A DNA stretch of 64,000 nucleotides from Raoultibacter phocaeensis (GCF_901411515.1 NZ_CABDUX010000002.1:62001-126000); one strand, 5' to 3'. Counted from the stretch's first letter, positions 25,361 through 34,747 are shown. The notes: a model not told the origin generated them from the sequence alone. Numbers and translations: made by a program.

Positions 25361-28079
25361 ATGATCCAGACATTGCTGACAACGATGCAGCCGAACGCCC
25401 AGAAGGTCCGCGCAGCCGACATGCGCCGGACCGAGCTTGACGACCGGTTGCTGTTCGCCTCGCAGGCGAATCCCGACGAGCTGTACATCGCGTTCTCGAG
25501 CACACCGAACGGGCTTAGGGCCGATCGGTTTGAAAAAATGCGCGACGAGTACGGTGCGAACATCGTCACCAAAGGAAAGAAAACCTCGCTGCCCAAGCGC
25601 GTTATCCAGGCGTTCGTCAACCCGTTTACGGCCATCCTGTTCGTGCTGGCCCTCGTGTCGGGGTTCACCGACATCATCGCTGCCGATCCGGGGGAGGCTG
25701 ATCCGACGACGGTGATCATCATCGCCACGATGGTGATCATCTCGGGAGCGCTTCGCTTCGTGCAGGAGGCGCGCAGCGGAAGTGCGGCCGAGAACCTGCT
25801 CAAGATGATTACCACGACAACCTGCGTTGACCGGCTCGGCGTAGGCGAGCGCGAAATCGACATCGAAGAGGTTGTGGTGGGCGATGTCGTGAGACTTGCA
25901 GCGGGCGACATGGTTCCTGCCGATATGCGCATCGTGCAGGCGAAGGACCTGTTCGTAAGCCAGTCGTCGCTTACCGGCGAGAGCGAGCCGATCGAGAAGA
26001 CCCCCCGCTCGGGGCGAGGCCGTCACCGATCTCGATTCGATCGCCTTCATGGGCACCACCGTGATCAGCGGAAGCGCTACAGGCATCGTGGTCGCCACCG
26101 GCGACGACACCGTATTCGGCTCGATTGCCAAATCGCTCGATGTCAAACCCGTGAAAACCGGGTTCGAGAAGGGCGTGAACTCGGTATCCTGGTTGCTCAT
26201 CAGATTCATGTTCGTCATGGTTCCCGTCGTGCTGTTCATAAACGGGTTCACGAAAGGCGACTGGATGGAAGCGACCCTCTTCGCTATCTCGGTCGCCGTC
26301 GGCCTGACGCCGGAAATGCTTCCGATGATCGTGACCACGTGCCTTGCGAAGGGTGCGACGGCGATGTCGAAGAAGACCATCATCAAGAACCTCAACTCGA
26401 TTCAGAACCTCGGATCGATCGACATCCTGTGCACCGACAAGACCGGCACGCTCACGCAGGACAAGGTGGTTCTCGAGTACCACCTCGACATCGAGGGGAA
26501 CGAAGACGATCGCGTGCTGCGCCATGCGTTCCTCAACAGCTCCTTCCAAACAGGACTTCGCAACCTCATGGACAGGGCCATTATCGCAAGCCTTGAGGAA
26601 GAGCAGGCCGAAAAGCCTTCGCTGCAGAACCTGTCGTCCCGCTATCGGAAGGTGGACGAAATTCCCTTTGATTTCGAGCGCCGCCGCATGAGCGTCGTCG
26701 TGGAGGACGAAGCGGGCAAAACGCAGATGATCACGAAGGGGGCCGTCGAGGAGATGCTCGTCGTGTCCTCGTACGCCGAGTACCACGGGCAGGTGGTCGA
26801 GCTCACCGACGAGGTACGGCGCTTCATACTCGAGAAAGTCGATGCGCTCAACGAAGACGGGATGCGCGTTATCGCCGTCGCGCAGAAGACCGATCCCCGC
26901 CCCGTCGGCGCGTTCGGCGTCGACGACGAGCGCGACATGGTACTCATCGGCTACCTCGCGTTCCTCGATCCGCCGAAGGAGTCGGCGCAGGCTGCCATTG
27001 CCGCTTTGAACGAGCACGGCGTCGACGTGAAGATTCTCACCGGCGACAACGATAAAGTGGCCCGCACCGTGTGCCGTCAGGTGGGCATTCCGGTTGACAA
27101 GATTCTCACGGGAGCCGATGTCGATTTGCTCAGCGACAGCGAGCTCATGCGCGAAGCGCGCGACGTGCAGGTATTCGCGAAGCTTTCGCCCCAGCAGAAG
27201 GCACGGATCGTCACAGTGCTGCGCGATAGCGGGCGCAGCGTGGGCTACATGGGAGACGGCATCAACGACGCCGCCGCCATGCGGGCGTCCGATGTCGGCA
27301 TTTCCGTCGACACCGCGGTCGACGTGGCCAAGGAGTCGGCCGACGTGATTCTGCTCGAGAAGGACCTCATGGTTCTCGAAACGGGCATCGAAGAGGGACG
27401 CAAGACCTACGCCAACATGATCAAGTACATCAAGATGACCGCGAGCTCGAACTTCGGCAACATGTTCTCGGTGCTCGCCGCCAGCGCGTTTCTGCCGTTC
27501 ATGCCCATGATGAGCCTGCACCTTGTGTTGCTCAACCTCATCTACGACCTTTCGTGCACGGTCATTCCCTGGGACAACGTCGATAAGGAGTACCTCGACA
27601 AGCCCAGGGCATGGAACGCGACCAGCATCGGCAAGTTCATGGTGTGGATAGGGCCTACGAGCTCCGTGTTCGATATCACCACGTACCTGCTCATGTATTT
27701 CGTGGTCTGCCCGATGATGTGCGGCGGCATGCTCTTCCACGAAATCGCCGATCCCGCGATGCAGGCGTACTACATCGCCGTGTTCCAGGCGGGCTGGTTC
27801 GTCGAGTCGATGTGGACGCAGACGCTTGTGATCCACATGATTCGCACGCCCAAGATCCCGTTTCTGCAAAGCAGGGCTTCGGCTCCGGTCATGCTGCTCA
27901 CGTTTACGGGCATCGCCGTTCTGACGATCATTCCGTTCACCGCTTTCGGCGCTTCGATCGGGCTCGCTCCGTTGCCGCCGATCTTCTTCGTCGGGCTTGC
28001 CGTGACCGTCGTGCTCTACATGGCACTCGTCACAGTGGCGAAACGGGCGTACGTTCGCACATACGGGGAGCTGCTGTAA
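25361..28079 (+). CDS. mgtA: Mg2+-transporting P-type ATPase (MgtA), frame broken by +1 base in a C6 run
   Basis: Imports Mg2+ with ATP hydrolysis. In one frame from ATG 25361 (RBS AAGGAGGA) come the N-terminus and the [12 protein letters not shown] actuator motif; after the CCCCCC at 26001-26006 the protein continues in another frame with [14 protein letters not shown], the phosphorylation motif [12 protein letters not shown] near 26440 and the hinge [18 protein letters not shown] near 27260. Removing one C gives a chain of about 905 aa, the normal MgtA length, with [12 protein letters not shown] at the joint. The break is a recent mutation, a sequencing error, phase variation or programmed shifting. 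The M-box upstream confirms the Mg2+ role. Confidence 0.88.
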
Positions 28080-28095
28080 TTCGCTCGCTGTTGTG

Positions 28096-28131
28096 CTGCG
28101 ACCCCGGTGCGCGTCTGCCCTGGGGTCGCAG
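28096..28131 (+). terminator. hairpin after mgtA
   Basis: CTGCGACCCC (28096-28105) pairs with GGGGTCGCAG (28122-28131) in a 10-bp perfect stem, 16 nt past the mgtA stop. The tail is AAATGAG, not a T-run, so termination strength is doubtful. The rest of the 346-bp gap to the AraC gene holds an imperfect duplication of about 50 bp around CCCTTCTGC-CGTCG (28149 and 28199) and no gene that I can see. Confidence 0.45.
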
Positions 28132-28425
28132 AAATGAGACAGTGCGGCCCCTTCTGCGCGTCGCCAGGGTATCCGATGCCGTGCGCGTCTCCTTCGCTCC
28201 CTTCTGCACGTCGTTGGGATACCCGATGACGCGCTCGTCCTTTTCGCCCCCTGTCCGCCGCGAAAGGGTTTCTTTCCGACGCCGAGGCGCTCGGGCATTC
28301 GGTGGCATTCTCTCTACGCTTATGCCGTGTGCAGGCAATCCGCGAGAAGAGCAAGTAGAATCAAGCCGTACCGCCCCAGTTTGCCTATAGTGCAAAGAGG
28401 GTTGCAGAAACGAGGTGAAAAGACC

Positions 28426-29394
28426 GTGTATGAATGGCAGAAGCAGATCCAAACGATCGTCAACAAGATCGACGAAAGCATCGAGCATCACGACGACGAG
28501 GCGTTGACGCTGCGTTCGCTGTCCCGCATGCTCGGATACTCCGAGTTTCATACGACGAGGAAATTCAAAGAGATTTCGGGCATGCAGCTGCGCGACTACC
28601 TTCGGCGGCGGAAGCTCGCCTTCGCGCTCAGAGAGGTGCGAGATAGCGAGAAAAGCCTGCTCGATATCGCCTTTGAGTACGGCTTCTCCTCGCACGAGGC
28701 GTTCACCAGAGCATTCAAAGATGCGTACGGCGTGGCTCCCAGCGAGTTCCGAAAACACCCGAAGCCCGTCGTCCTTCGCACGAAGATCAACCCCTTCGAC
28801 CGCTACTTATTGGGATTAGGAGAGATTGGCATGGTTAAATCTACCGACGACGTCAAGGTGTACTTCGTGACCATTCCGGCGCACAAGTTCTTGCACGTGA
28901 AAAACTACGAGAGCAACGGGTACTGGGATTTCTGGCAAAAGCAGAGTCTCGTACCCGGTCAGGATTACGAGACGATCTGCGGCTTGCTCGACAGCATCAA
29001 AGGCAAACTCGACGACGACGGGGGAAGCGAACCCAATGCCGGCGGCGGGCAGGTTATGGCGTATATCAGCGATCCGGAAGGGAGGCTCTGCGACTGGGGC
29101 TTTCCGCGCACGGAATGCCACGGTGCGCGTTTGCCTGCCGACTACGACGGCGAGGTCCCGCCGAACATGCTCATGGTTGACGTCCCCGAGGGCGAGTACA
29201 TCGTGTTCGAGCACGGGCCGTTCGATTACGAGCAGGAAAACCGCAGCGTGGAGGAAAAGATCGAGAAGGCGATGAGCGCGTTCGAGGTATCGGATGACGA
29301 GTACCGCTTCGATACCTCGCCGGGGAAGATCCTGTATTTGTACTACGATCCCGAGCAGTTCTGCAAGTACGTGAGACCCGTTCGAAAAAGGTAG
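28426..29394 (+). CDS. AraC-family regulator with GyrI-like effector-binding domain
   Basis: A 322-aa protein. Residues about 10-110 are the double HTH (TLRSLSRMLGYSEFHTTRKF, then LLDIAFEYGFSSHEAFTRAF, KDAYGVAPSEFRKHP). Residues about 130-320 resemble the SOAK/GyrI-like ligand domain used by Rob/BmrR-type regulators (VYFVTIPAHKFLHV, PEGEYIVFEHGPFDYEQ). I chose GTG 28426, with GAGGTG 8 nt upstream, because the HTH follows directly and the longer frame has no domain. It probably senses a small hydrophobic compound; its target is unknown. Confidence 0.8.
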   Translation: MYEWQKQIQTIVNKIDESIEHHDDEALTLRSLSRMLGYSEFHTTRKFKEISGMQLRDYLRRRKLAFALREVRDSEKSLLDIAFEYGFSSHEAFTRAFKDAYGVAPSEFRKHPKPVVLRTKINPFDRYLLGLGEIGMVKSTDDVKVYFVTIPAHKFLHVKNYESNGYWDFWQKQSLVPGQDYETICGLLDSIKGKLDDDGGSEPNAGGGQVMAYISDPEGRLCDWGFPRTECHGARLPADYDGEVPPNMLMVDVPEGEYIVFEHGPFDYEQENRSVEEKIEKAMSAFEVSDDEYRFDTSPGKILYLYYDPEQFCKYVRPVRKR

Positions 29395-29447
29395 CCGCAG
29401 CGCGAAATGTCGGGTCCGATCCTCAGTAAAAATCTGCTTCCATAATA

Positions 29448-29466
29448 AGAACAAATGTTCTATACT
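29448..29466 (+). promoter_or_regulatory. LexA-like palindrome overlapping a -10 box
   Basis: AGAACAAATGTTCT (29448-29461) has the GAAC-N4-GTTC core of the Gram-positive/actinobacterial LexA box, and its last base begins TATACT, a good -10 hexamer. A bound repressor would block the promoter of the flavin-binding gene 92 nt downstream. The flanking bases deviate from CGAAC...GTTCG. Confidence 0.35.
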
Positions 29467-29557
29467 TGGAAATGGCACGCATGCCATCGGGTGCTCAGGT
29501 GCCTGATTCGACAACGCGGCGGACCGCTTTTTGCGGGTCGCACAGGAAAGGGATGCT

Positions 29558-30007
29558 ATGGAACTTAACGTGGACGACTTCATTGAAACGGTGCGTACCG
29601 AAGAGATCATGTTTCTTGCGACGGCAGCAGGTGACGAAGTGTCGGTGAGGCCGGTGAGTCCGCTGATGGGCGAAGGCAACGTGGTGTACTTCTACACGAG
29701 CAAAGATTCGCGGAAGTACCGTCAGATGAAAGAGAATCCGGTTGCCGCCTTTGTCATTGGGGCGGCAGGCCGCTACCAGGCCGAAGGTACCGTGCGGTTT
29801 CTCGGAAGCGTGTTCAGCGAAGAGAACGAAGAGCTTAACGGGCAGTATAGGGCTAAGTACCGCGGTGCGTTCGAAGAGGCGGCACCAGGCGAGGATATGG
29901 AGTCGAACGAGTTCATCGCTTTTGACCTGAAAACGCTCAAGGGATGGATTTTCGATACGGAGAATCCCGAGATACCCATCGGCAAAGGCGAGCTCACATT
30001 CGCGTAG
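29558..30007 (+). CDS. pyridoxamine 5'-phosphate oxidase-family flavin-binding protein
   Basis: A 149-aa split-barrel protein (MELNVDDFIETVRTEEIMFL..., then VRPVSPLM, VYFYTSKDSRKYRQMKENP, AAFVIG). The pattern fits the PNPOx-like superfamily of small FMN- or F420-binding proteins; the substrate is unknown. ATG 29558 was chosen after AAAGGGATGCT. The upstream region contains a LexA-like box over the promoter. No partner gene is adjacent. Confidence 0.8.
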   Translation: MELNVDDFIETVRTEEIMFLATAAGDEVSVRPVSPLMGEGNVVYFYTSKDSRKYRQMKENPVAAFVIGAAGRYQAEGTVRFLGSVFSEENEELNGQYRAKYRGAFEEAAPGEDMESNEFIAFDLKTLKGWIFDTENPEIPIGKGELTFA

Positions 30008-30164
30008 CTTCTCATGCGGCGCGACGGGCTCTGAACTCGGCAGAGCCTGTCCGCCTGGTTCACGCGGTGCGCAAGGCTGTGCATGCGGTGATGCGCCGAC
30101 GATCGGGATGTCGCACCGGAGGTCACTTCACCGCTCTTTTCCTTTGATTCAGTCTATGAACGGG

Positions 30165-30170
30165 TATAAT
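30165..30170 (+). promoter_or_regulatory. -10 box giving a leaderless patatin transcript
   Basis: TATAAT lies 8 nt before the ATG at 30179; a TTTGAT element is 16 nt upstream. Transcription would begin at or next to the A of the start codon. No ribosome site is present, which agrees with a leaderless mRNA. Confidence 0.55.
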
Positions 30171-30178
30171 CGTTTTTC

Positions 30179-31084
30179 ATGGAATCTCTTACAGTAAATA
30201 TCCCCGATACCGCCCTCATCATCGAGGGCGGAGGAATGCGGGCGAGCTATACGGCCGGTGCGATGGTCACGCTACTCGAGCGCGGCTTGCATTTTGGTAA
30301 GGCGTATGGCATCTCGGCCGGTTCGAGCCACGCCGTGAACTACGTATCTCGCGACATTCCGCGCACCAAGGCATCGTTTGTCGACCTGGTGAACGATCCG
30401 CAGTTCGGCGGCGTGAAAAGCATGCTGTCTGGCAGGGGTTACTTCAACGGCCCGCACTTGTACGAAGGGCTTGCCGAGGACTTCGCTGGAACCGATGAGG
30501 TGTTCGCCTTTGACTGGGATACGTTTCAGGCAAACCCGGCCGACGTGCATATCGAAGGCTTCGACTGGGAGTCGGGCGATACCGTCGCATGGACCAAGGC
30601 CGATATGCCGAGCGTCCGCGATATGATGCTGCGCGTTCGAGCGAGCTCCACCATGCCTCTTTTCATGCCCCCAACAGAAATCGAAGGCCGTACCTACATG
30701 GACGGCGGCATGGGCACGAGCTGGGGGATCCTGCTTGATGCCGCTCGGCGCGATGGATTCGAGCGGTTCTTCATCGTGCGTACGCAACCGCGTGCGTACC
30801 GCAAAAAACCGATGGGCGCGACAACGCAGGCGCTCTTCCGCGCGCTTTTCCGCAAGCATCCGCTCGTGGCTGAACGATCGATCGAGCGCTGGCATCATTA
30901 CAACGACCTGCTTGACGAGGTTGAGCGGCTCGAGCAGGCGGGCGATGCGTTCGTGTTCTATCCCGATAAGATGCCTGTTTCGAATAAAGAGACCAACTAC
31001 GCGAAGCTGCGGGCGTCATACGAGCACGGTTACGCCCAGGCTCAGCGCGAAGTTGCCGCGTGGGAAACGTGGCTCGGGCGATAG
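30179..31084 (+). CDS. patatin-like phospholipase
   Basis: A 301-aa serine esterase of the RssA/YlaK-like patatin group. The oxyanion loop IIEGGGMRASYTAG is at residues 13-26, the nucleophile elbow GISAGSS near 42-48, and the catalytic Asp in YMDGGMG near 167. It should hydrolyse acyl esters of phospholipids or lysophospholipids in the cytoplasm; no signal peptide is seen. A TATAAT box 8 nt from the ATG predicts a leaderless transcript. Confidence 0.87.
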   Translation: MESLTVNIPDTALIIEGGGMRASYTAGAMVTLLERGLHFGKAYGISAGSSHAVNYVSRDIPRTKASFVDLVNDPQFGGVKSMLSGRGYFNGPHLYEGLAEDFAGTDEVFAFDWDTFQANPADVHIEGFDWESGDTVAWTKADMPSVRDMMLRVRASSTMPLFMPPTEIEGRTYMDGGMGTSWGILLDAARRDGFERFFIVRTQPRAYRKKPMGATTQALFRALFRKHPLVAERSIERWHHYNDLLDEVERLEQAGDAFVFYPDKMPVSNKETNYAKLRASYEHGYAQAQREVAAWETWLGR

Positions 31085-31115
31085 ACTCCTTCGAGTACGC
31101 CTCACCTGGGATTTA

Positions 31116-31250
31116 GAATTCCACTACTGTACGGCCTTCGGACGTTTGCTGTGGGGTTCCGAGTTCCATTGCTGCGCGGTCTTCGGTGTCTGCTTTGTAG
31201 CTACGGGATCCTCCTGTTTGTACGGCCTCCGGGTGCCCCGACTACGCAGA
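31116..31250. repeat. three degenerate 45-bp tandem repeats
   Basis: GAATTCCACTACTGTACGGC at 31116, GAGTTCCATTGCTGCGCGGT at 31161 and GGATCCTCCTGTTTGTACGG near 31206 start three units spaced exactly 45 bp apart, each containing ACGGCCTTCGG or a variant. They lie in the non-coding space after the patatin gene, next to a palindromic element. The open frames across them have no recognisable domain. Confidence 0.45.
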
Positions 31251-31308
31251 CCAGCTGTTACGTGGTTCTCTGTGTTCCCGAGATCCCGAATTACGGCACA
31301 AAATCCGA

Positions 31309-32874
31309 GGTTGGGGGTGCGGCAGGATTCTTGGACTGCTCAGGCCGCCAGCCCGAGCCTCCTGCGGCGGCCCTCGATGGTCTCGCAGGTGGCCTTCTTC
31401 CCGTTCTCCCTGAACGTCTTGAGGCGGCCGTCATTGTACCACGTGATGTAGCGCGCGACGGCCTCGAATATCTCGGCGACGGGCGCCCCCGCGCGCACGA
31501 GCGAATGGAACGCCTCGACCTTCGCCCGGCCGAAGAAGCCCTCGCACGCCGCGTTGTCGGGGCTGTGCCCCTTGCGCGACATCGAGCGCACGAGGCCGGC
31601 CCCCTCGCACAGCGCGATCCACCCCTTCCAGCGGTAGTGCCCGCCGCGGTCGGAGTGGATGACGGGACGCTGGCCCTCCCGAAGCGTCGCTATCGCGTCG
31701 GCGAGCGTGGAGTTCGCGAGCTCGGCGTTGGGGCTCTCCGAGGCGCGCCAGGCGACGACCTTGCCGTCGAAGCAGTCGACGACGGCGGACAGGTAGCACT
31801 TGCCGTCGCGCCCCCGCATCTCGGTGATGTCGGTGAGCCACAGCTCGTTGGGCGCGTCCGCCGAGAAGTCGTGCCTCCCGTGCTCGCCGAGCAGCAGGTT
31901 CCCGGGCGCGTCCGACACCTCGCCCGCGTACGAGCTCCATCTCTTCTCCGACCTGGAGCACCGGGCGACGAGCCCCTGGCGCGCCATCGACTCGCGCACC
32001 CTGCGCTCGGGCGCGCGGACGCCGCCGGCCTCCAGCGCCGCCTTGAGGCGGCGGTAGCCGTAGATCCCGCCGTTCTCCGCGAAGGCCGCGGCCACGGCCC
32101 CGTCGAAGCCCCCGTCCGTCATGCCGGACGGGCTATCGAGCCTCGCCCGGTGGTAGAGGTAGGTGCTCTTCGAGATTCCCAAGAACGTCGAGATCCGGGC
32201 CAGGGAGCACCCGCAGTCCCGCCTCAGCCTCTCGCCTAACCCGACGAGCCGCCTCTTCGACAGGCTCGCCGGGCTTGCGGCTTTTGGGTCGCGCATCAGC
32301 TCCTTGTAGACGCTCACCTCGAAGAGCGCCTCCTCGAGCTCGGCCCGGAGGGCCTCGATCCGCCTGTCGTCCGATCCCGCCGCCTGCCCCATGCCCGGCT
32401 TCGCCCCCTCGTCCTCGCGCGGCGCGCCCTCCGCGCCGGTCTCGGACATGATAGCGCTTTTGCGGGCCTTCCTGCTCCAGACCGATATTATGCTCGCTTC
32501 GGCGATGCCGAGGCGGCGGGCGATGTGCGCGGGCTTCTCCCCGAGGCCGTAGAGGCGGACGGCCTCCGCCTTGGTGGCCTCGGGGTAGCGGGAGTGGGGC
32601 GCGTGCTCGGCGCGCCCCTTCACCCTGGGCATCTCCGCCGGCAGGGAGCCCTCCTCGGCCTGCTCCAGCCACCGCCTCAGCGACTCCCTGGACGGGGTCC
32701 CCCATTTCCGCTCGGCGGCGCGGGGCGTGAGCCCCTCGGCCCACATCGTCTCGACGTAGCGGACCTTCTCCCTTTCCGTGTACATGCGGCTCCCTCCTCG
32801 CGGCCCCCGCGGGGGCCGCTCGATCGGTCGTGGACCGCCTGCCGGCGGTCCAACTTCCTGCCGCACCTCCGGTT
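31309..32874 (-). mobile_element. IS3-like insertion sequence with 4-bp target duplication
   Basis: The element spans about 31313-32870. Its imperfect inverted ends are GGGGGTGCGGCAGGA (left) and TCCTGCCGCACCTCC (right, inverted), followed inward by TTGGAC/GTCCAA. GGTT flanks it on both sides (31309-31312 and 32871-32874), which is the size expected for this family. Fusing the flanks at one GGTT rebuilds the uninterrupted palindromic element, direct evidence for a nested insertion. The single transposase gene is intact, so the IS may be active. Confidence 0.75.
31340..32785 (-). CDS. IS3-family transposase (single ORF, DDE integrase core)
   Basis: A 481-aa transposase. The N-terminus has two helix-turn-helix parts (LTPRAAERKWGTPSRESLRR near 19; KPAHIARRLGIAEASIISVW near 85), the middle a HTH_21-like segment (GIYGYRRLKAALE near 245), and the C-terminus the rve core with the triad in LTDITEM near 328, IHSDRGGHY near 390 and SPDNAACEGFFG near 425. 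Unlike classic IS3 elements it is one uninterrupted frame rather than orfA-orfB needing frameshifting. ATG 32785 follows GAGGGAGCCGC. Confidence 0.9.
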   Translation of the reverse strand: MYTEREKVRYVETMWAEGLTPRAAERKWGTPSRESLRRWLEQAEEGSLPAEMPRVKGRAEHAPHSRYPEATKAEAVRLYGLGEKPAHIARRLGIAEASIISVWSRKARKSAIMSETGAEGAPREDEGAKPGMGQAAGSDDRRIEALRAELEEALFEVSVYKELMRDPKAASPASLSKRRLVGLGERLRRDCGCSLARISTFLGISKSTYLYHRARLDSPSGMTDGGFDGAVAAAFAENGGIYGYRRLKAALEAGGVRAPERRVRESMARQGLVARCSRSEKRWSSYAGEVSDAPGNLLLGEHGRHDFSADAPNELWLTDITEMRGRDGKCYLSAVVDCFDGKVVAWRASESPNAELANSTLADAIATLREGQRPVIHSDRGGHYRWKGWIALCEGAGLVRSMSRKGHSPDNAACEGFFGRAKVEAFHSLVRAGAPVAEIFEAVARYITWYNDGRLKTFRENGKKATCETIEGRRRRLGLAA

Positions 32875-33164
32875 TGACAATTATGGAATGAGATACATTA
32901 ATATCTTAGAGCTATTAGCGAGCAAAAGGCCTGATGGCAGATTTTCAAGGTGCCGCATTTTAAATACATGATATTCCCTAATTGTCAAACCTCCAATTTT
33001 GTGCCAAGATCTCAGACTTCGGGAACAAAAGGGGGTTCTAACGAGCGGAATGCTCAAGCCATCGAGCAAACTGCTTGGCTCTCGCAGCAAGAGGAGTTAA
33101 GGGTTTGTTGGCGGGCGCTTTCGGTGCAGTCGTGCTACCATACTGCCGACGGAAAGGGCGGTTC

Positions 33165-33989
33165 ATGGCAGACGACGCGCAAAGCGCTACAGCGAAACTT
33201 GAAGTTATACTCGGCCAAGAGGGGGTCGAGCGGCTTCGGGCATCGACCGTGATGGTGCTCGGGCTCGGTGGCGTCGGCTCGAACTGCGTCGAGGCTCTGG
33301 TGCGCGGCGGTGTGGGAAAGCTCATCGTCGTCGATCACGACGTCGTGCAAGCAAGCAACATCAACCGGCAGGCCATCGCGTTTCACAGCACCATCGGCCG
33401 AAAGAAAACCGATGTCATGAGCGCAATGATCGCCGACATCAATCCGTCGGCCGAGGTGATCGCCTACGATACGTTCGTGCTTGCCGAAAACCTCGAAGAG
33501 GTGATCGGAGCGCATCTCGATGAACTCGATTACGTGGTCGATGCCATCGATACCGTTTCGACGAAACTTGCACTTGCGCGCTACGCAGAAACATGCGGAT
33601 TCGAGCTTATCAGCAGCATGGGGGCCGCCAACAAGCTCCATCCTGAATGCTTCAGAATCGCTGATCTGTACGATACGGTCAACTGTCCGCTTTGCCGTAT
33701 TATGCGAAAGGAGGCGCGCAAGCGAGGTGTCGGGCGATTGCGCGTGCTGTACTCGTGCGAAGACCCGGTGCGCACAGTTGCGCGCGAGGGCGCTTCTCGC
33801 CGTGAACGGTCGGATCTCGGGACCGCTTCGTTCGTGCCGCCGATTATGGGGCAGATGATCGCCGGCGAGGTCATCCGCAGCATATCGGGTATAGGATGCG
33901 ACAAGCAGGCGAAACGCGATGCGATGAGGCTCGCCGATACGATAGGTGCGCGTCCGCCCGAGACTGCAACGACGAAAGAGGCGCGATGA
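33165..33989 (+). CDS. tcdA: tRNA threonylcarbamoyladenosine dehydratase (TcdA-like, ThiF/E1 fold)
   Basis: A 274-aa E1-like enzyme that would use ATP to cyclise t6A37 of tRNAs to ct6A. It has the nucleotide loop VLGLGGVGSNCVEALVRGG near residue 27, NINRQ near 62, the family motif DAIDTVSTKLALA near 126, ISSMGAANKLHP near 148, and CPLCRIMRKEARKRG near 178, which separate TcdA from MoeB and ThiF. Start ATG 33165 follows AAAGGGCGGTTC. It overlaps the tatD-like gene as ATGA. Confidence 0.88.
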   Translation: MADDAQSATAKLEVILGQEGVERLRASTVMVLGLGGVGSNCVEALVRGGVGKLIVVDHDVVQASNINRQAIAFHSTIGRKKTDVMSAMIADINPSAEVIAYDTFVLAENLEEVIGAHLDELDYVVDAIDTVSTKLALARYAETCGFELISSMGAANKLHPECFRIADLYDTVNCPLCRIMRKEARKRGVGRLRVLYSCEDPVRTVAREGASRRERSDLGTASFVPPIMGQMIAGEVIRSISGIGCDKQAKRDAMRLADTIGARPPETATTKEAR

Positions 33990-34747
33990 ACCTGTTCGAT
34001 ATGCACTGCCATCTCGACTTCATGGAAAATGCAGGCGGTGCTGCCGAGCGGGCGCAGGCGCTCGGCATAGGATGCTACTCGGTGACCGTGACGCCGCACG
34101 ACTACGAGCGGGTAAGCAGGGAGTTCGCCGCGCATGAGAACGTACGCGTGGGGCTCGGGCTTCATCCGTGGTGGATCGCCGACGGCAGCTGCGGGGAAGA
34201 GGATATCGACCGGTTCGGGGTGCTGGCAGCAGAAACGCGGTTCATCGGAGAAGTGGGGCTTGACTTCGGAAAGCGCTGCGCGGGAACCGAAGAGCTCCAG
34301 ACGGCGGCATTCGAGCGGATTGCCTCTGCGTGCTCGCAGGGGGGCAAGGTCGTATCCCTTCATGCGGTCAAAGCGGTCGGCGCGGTGCTCGACGTGCTCG
34401 AACAGTTTTCGTGCCTCGAAGGCAACGCATGCATACTCCACTGGTTTTCCGGCACCTCCGACGAACTGCAGCGCGCCATCCGGATGGGCTGCTATTTCTC
34501 GGTCGGCCCGAGGATGCTTGCGGCCAAGAGGGGTGTCGAATACGTGAAAGCTATACCCGCTTCGAGGCTGTTGCTCGAGACCGATGCTCCGCCTGAGTCT
34601 GGCTCGACTATGCCGTATGACGAGATAGCCCAGCAGCTTCGCGAAACGCTCGAGCGGATCGAGCGTTTGCGAGGTGACGGAGTCGCCGAGGAGATAGCAG
34701 GCGCGAGCAAGGAACTGCTCTTTTCTCGTGCATGTTCGGTGGGCTAG
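33986..34747 (+). CDS. TatD-family metal-dependent hydrolase/DNase
   Basis: A 253-aa amidohydrolase-fold protein. Metal residues are in FDMHCHLDF at 4-12, GEVGLDFG near 91, SLHAVKA near 123, LHWFSGT near 148 and LLETDAPPE near 197. Family members are Mg2+-dependent 3'-5' nucleases or related hydrolases in the cytoplasm. It is shorter than E. coli TatD (260 aa) only by a few residues. It is translationally coupled to tcdA. Confidence 0.88.
   Translation: MNLFDMHCHLDFMENAGGAAERAQALGIGCYSVTVTPHDYERVSREFAAHENVRVGLGLHPWWIADGSCGEEDIDRFGVLAAETRFIGEVGLDFGKRCAGTEELQTAAFERIASACSQGGKVVSLHAVKAVGAVLDVLEQFSCLEGNACILHWFSGTSDELQRAIRMGCYFSVGPRMLAAKRGVEYVKAIPASRLLLETDAPPESGSTMPYDEIAQQLRETLERIERLRGDGVAEEIAGASKELLFSRACSVG

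Larger units (their letters stand above)
31273..33027. mobile_element. palindromic MITE-like element interrupted by an insertion sequence
   Basis: Left end 31273-31312 and right end 32875-33027, once the IS between them and one copy of GGTT are removed, form a roughly 190-bp element with long inverted ends. TGTTCCCGA...GGCACAAAAT..GAGGTTTGACAATTA..GGAAT on the left matches the reverse complement of the right, where GGTTTGACAATTA at 32871 faces TAATTGTCAAACC near 32978-32990. The interior is AT-rich with no open frame. It also accounts for the 379-bp gap before tcdA. Confidence 0.6.

Noticed and set aside
25971-28298. 775-codon minus-strand frame over mgtA
   Set aside because: High-GC shadow; the P-type ATPase motifs are on the plus strand.
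31340-32785. Programmed frameshift between orfA and orfB of the IS
   Set aside because: The HTH and DDE parts are in one continuous frame, so no shift is needed.
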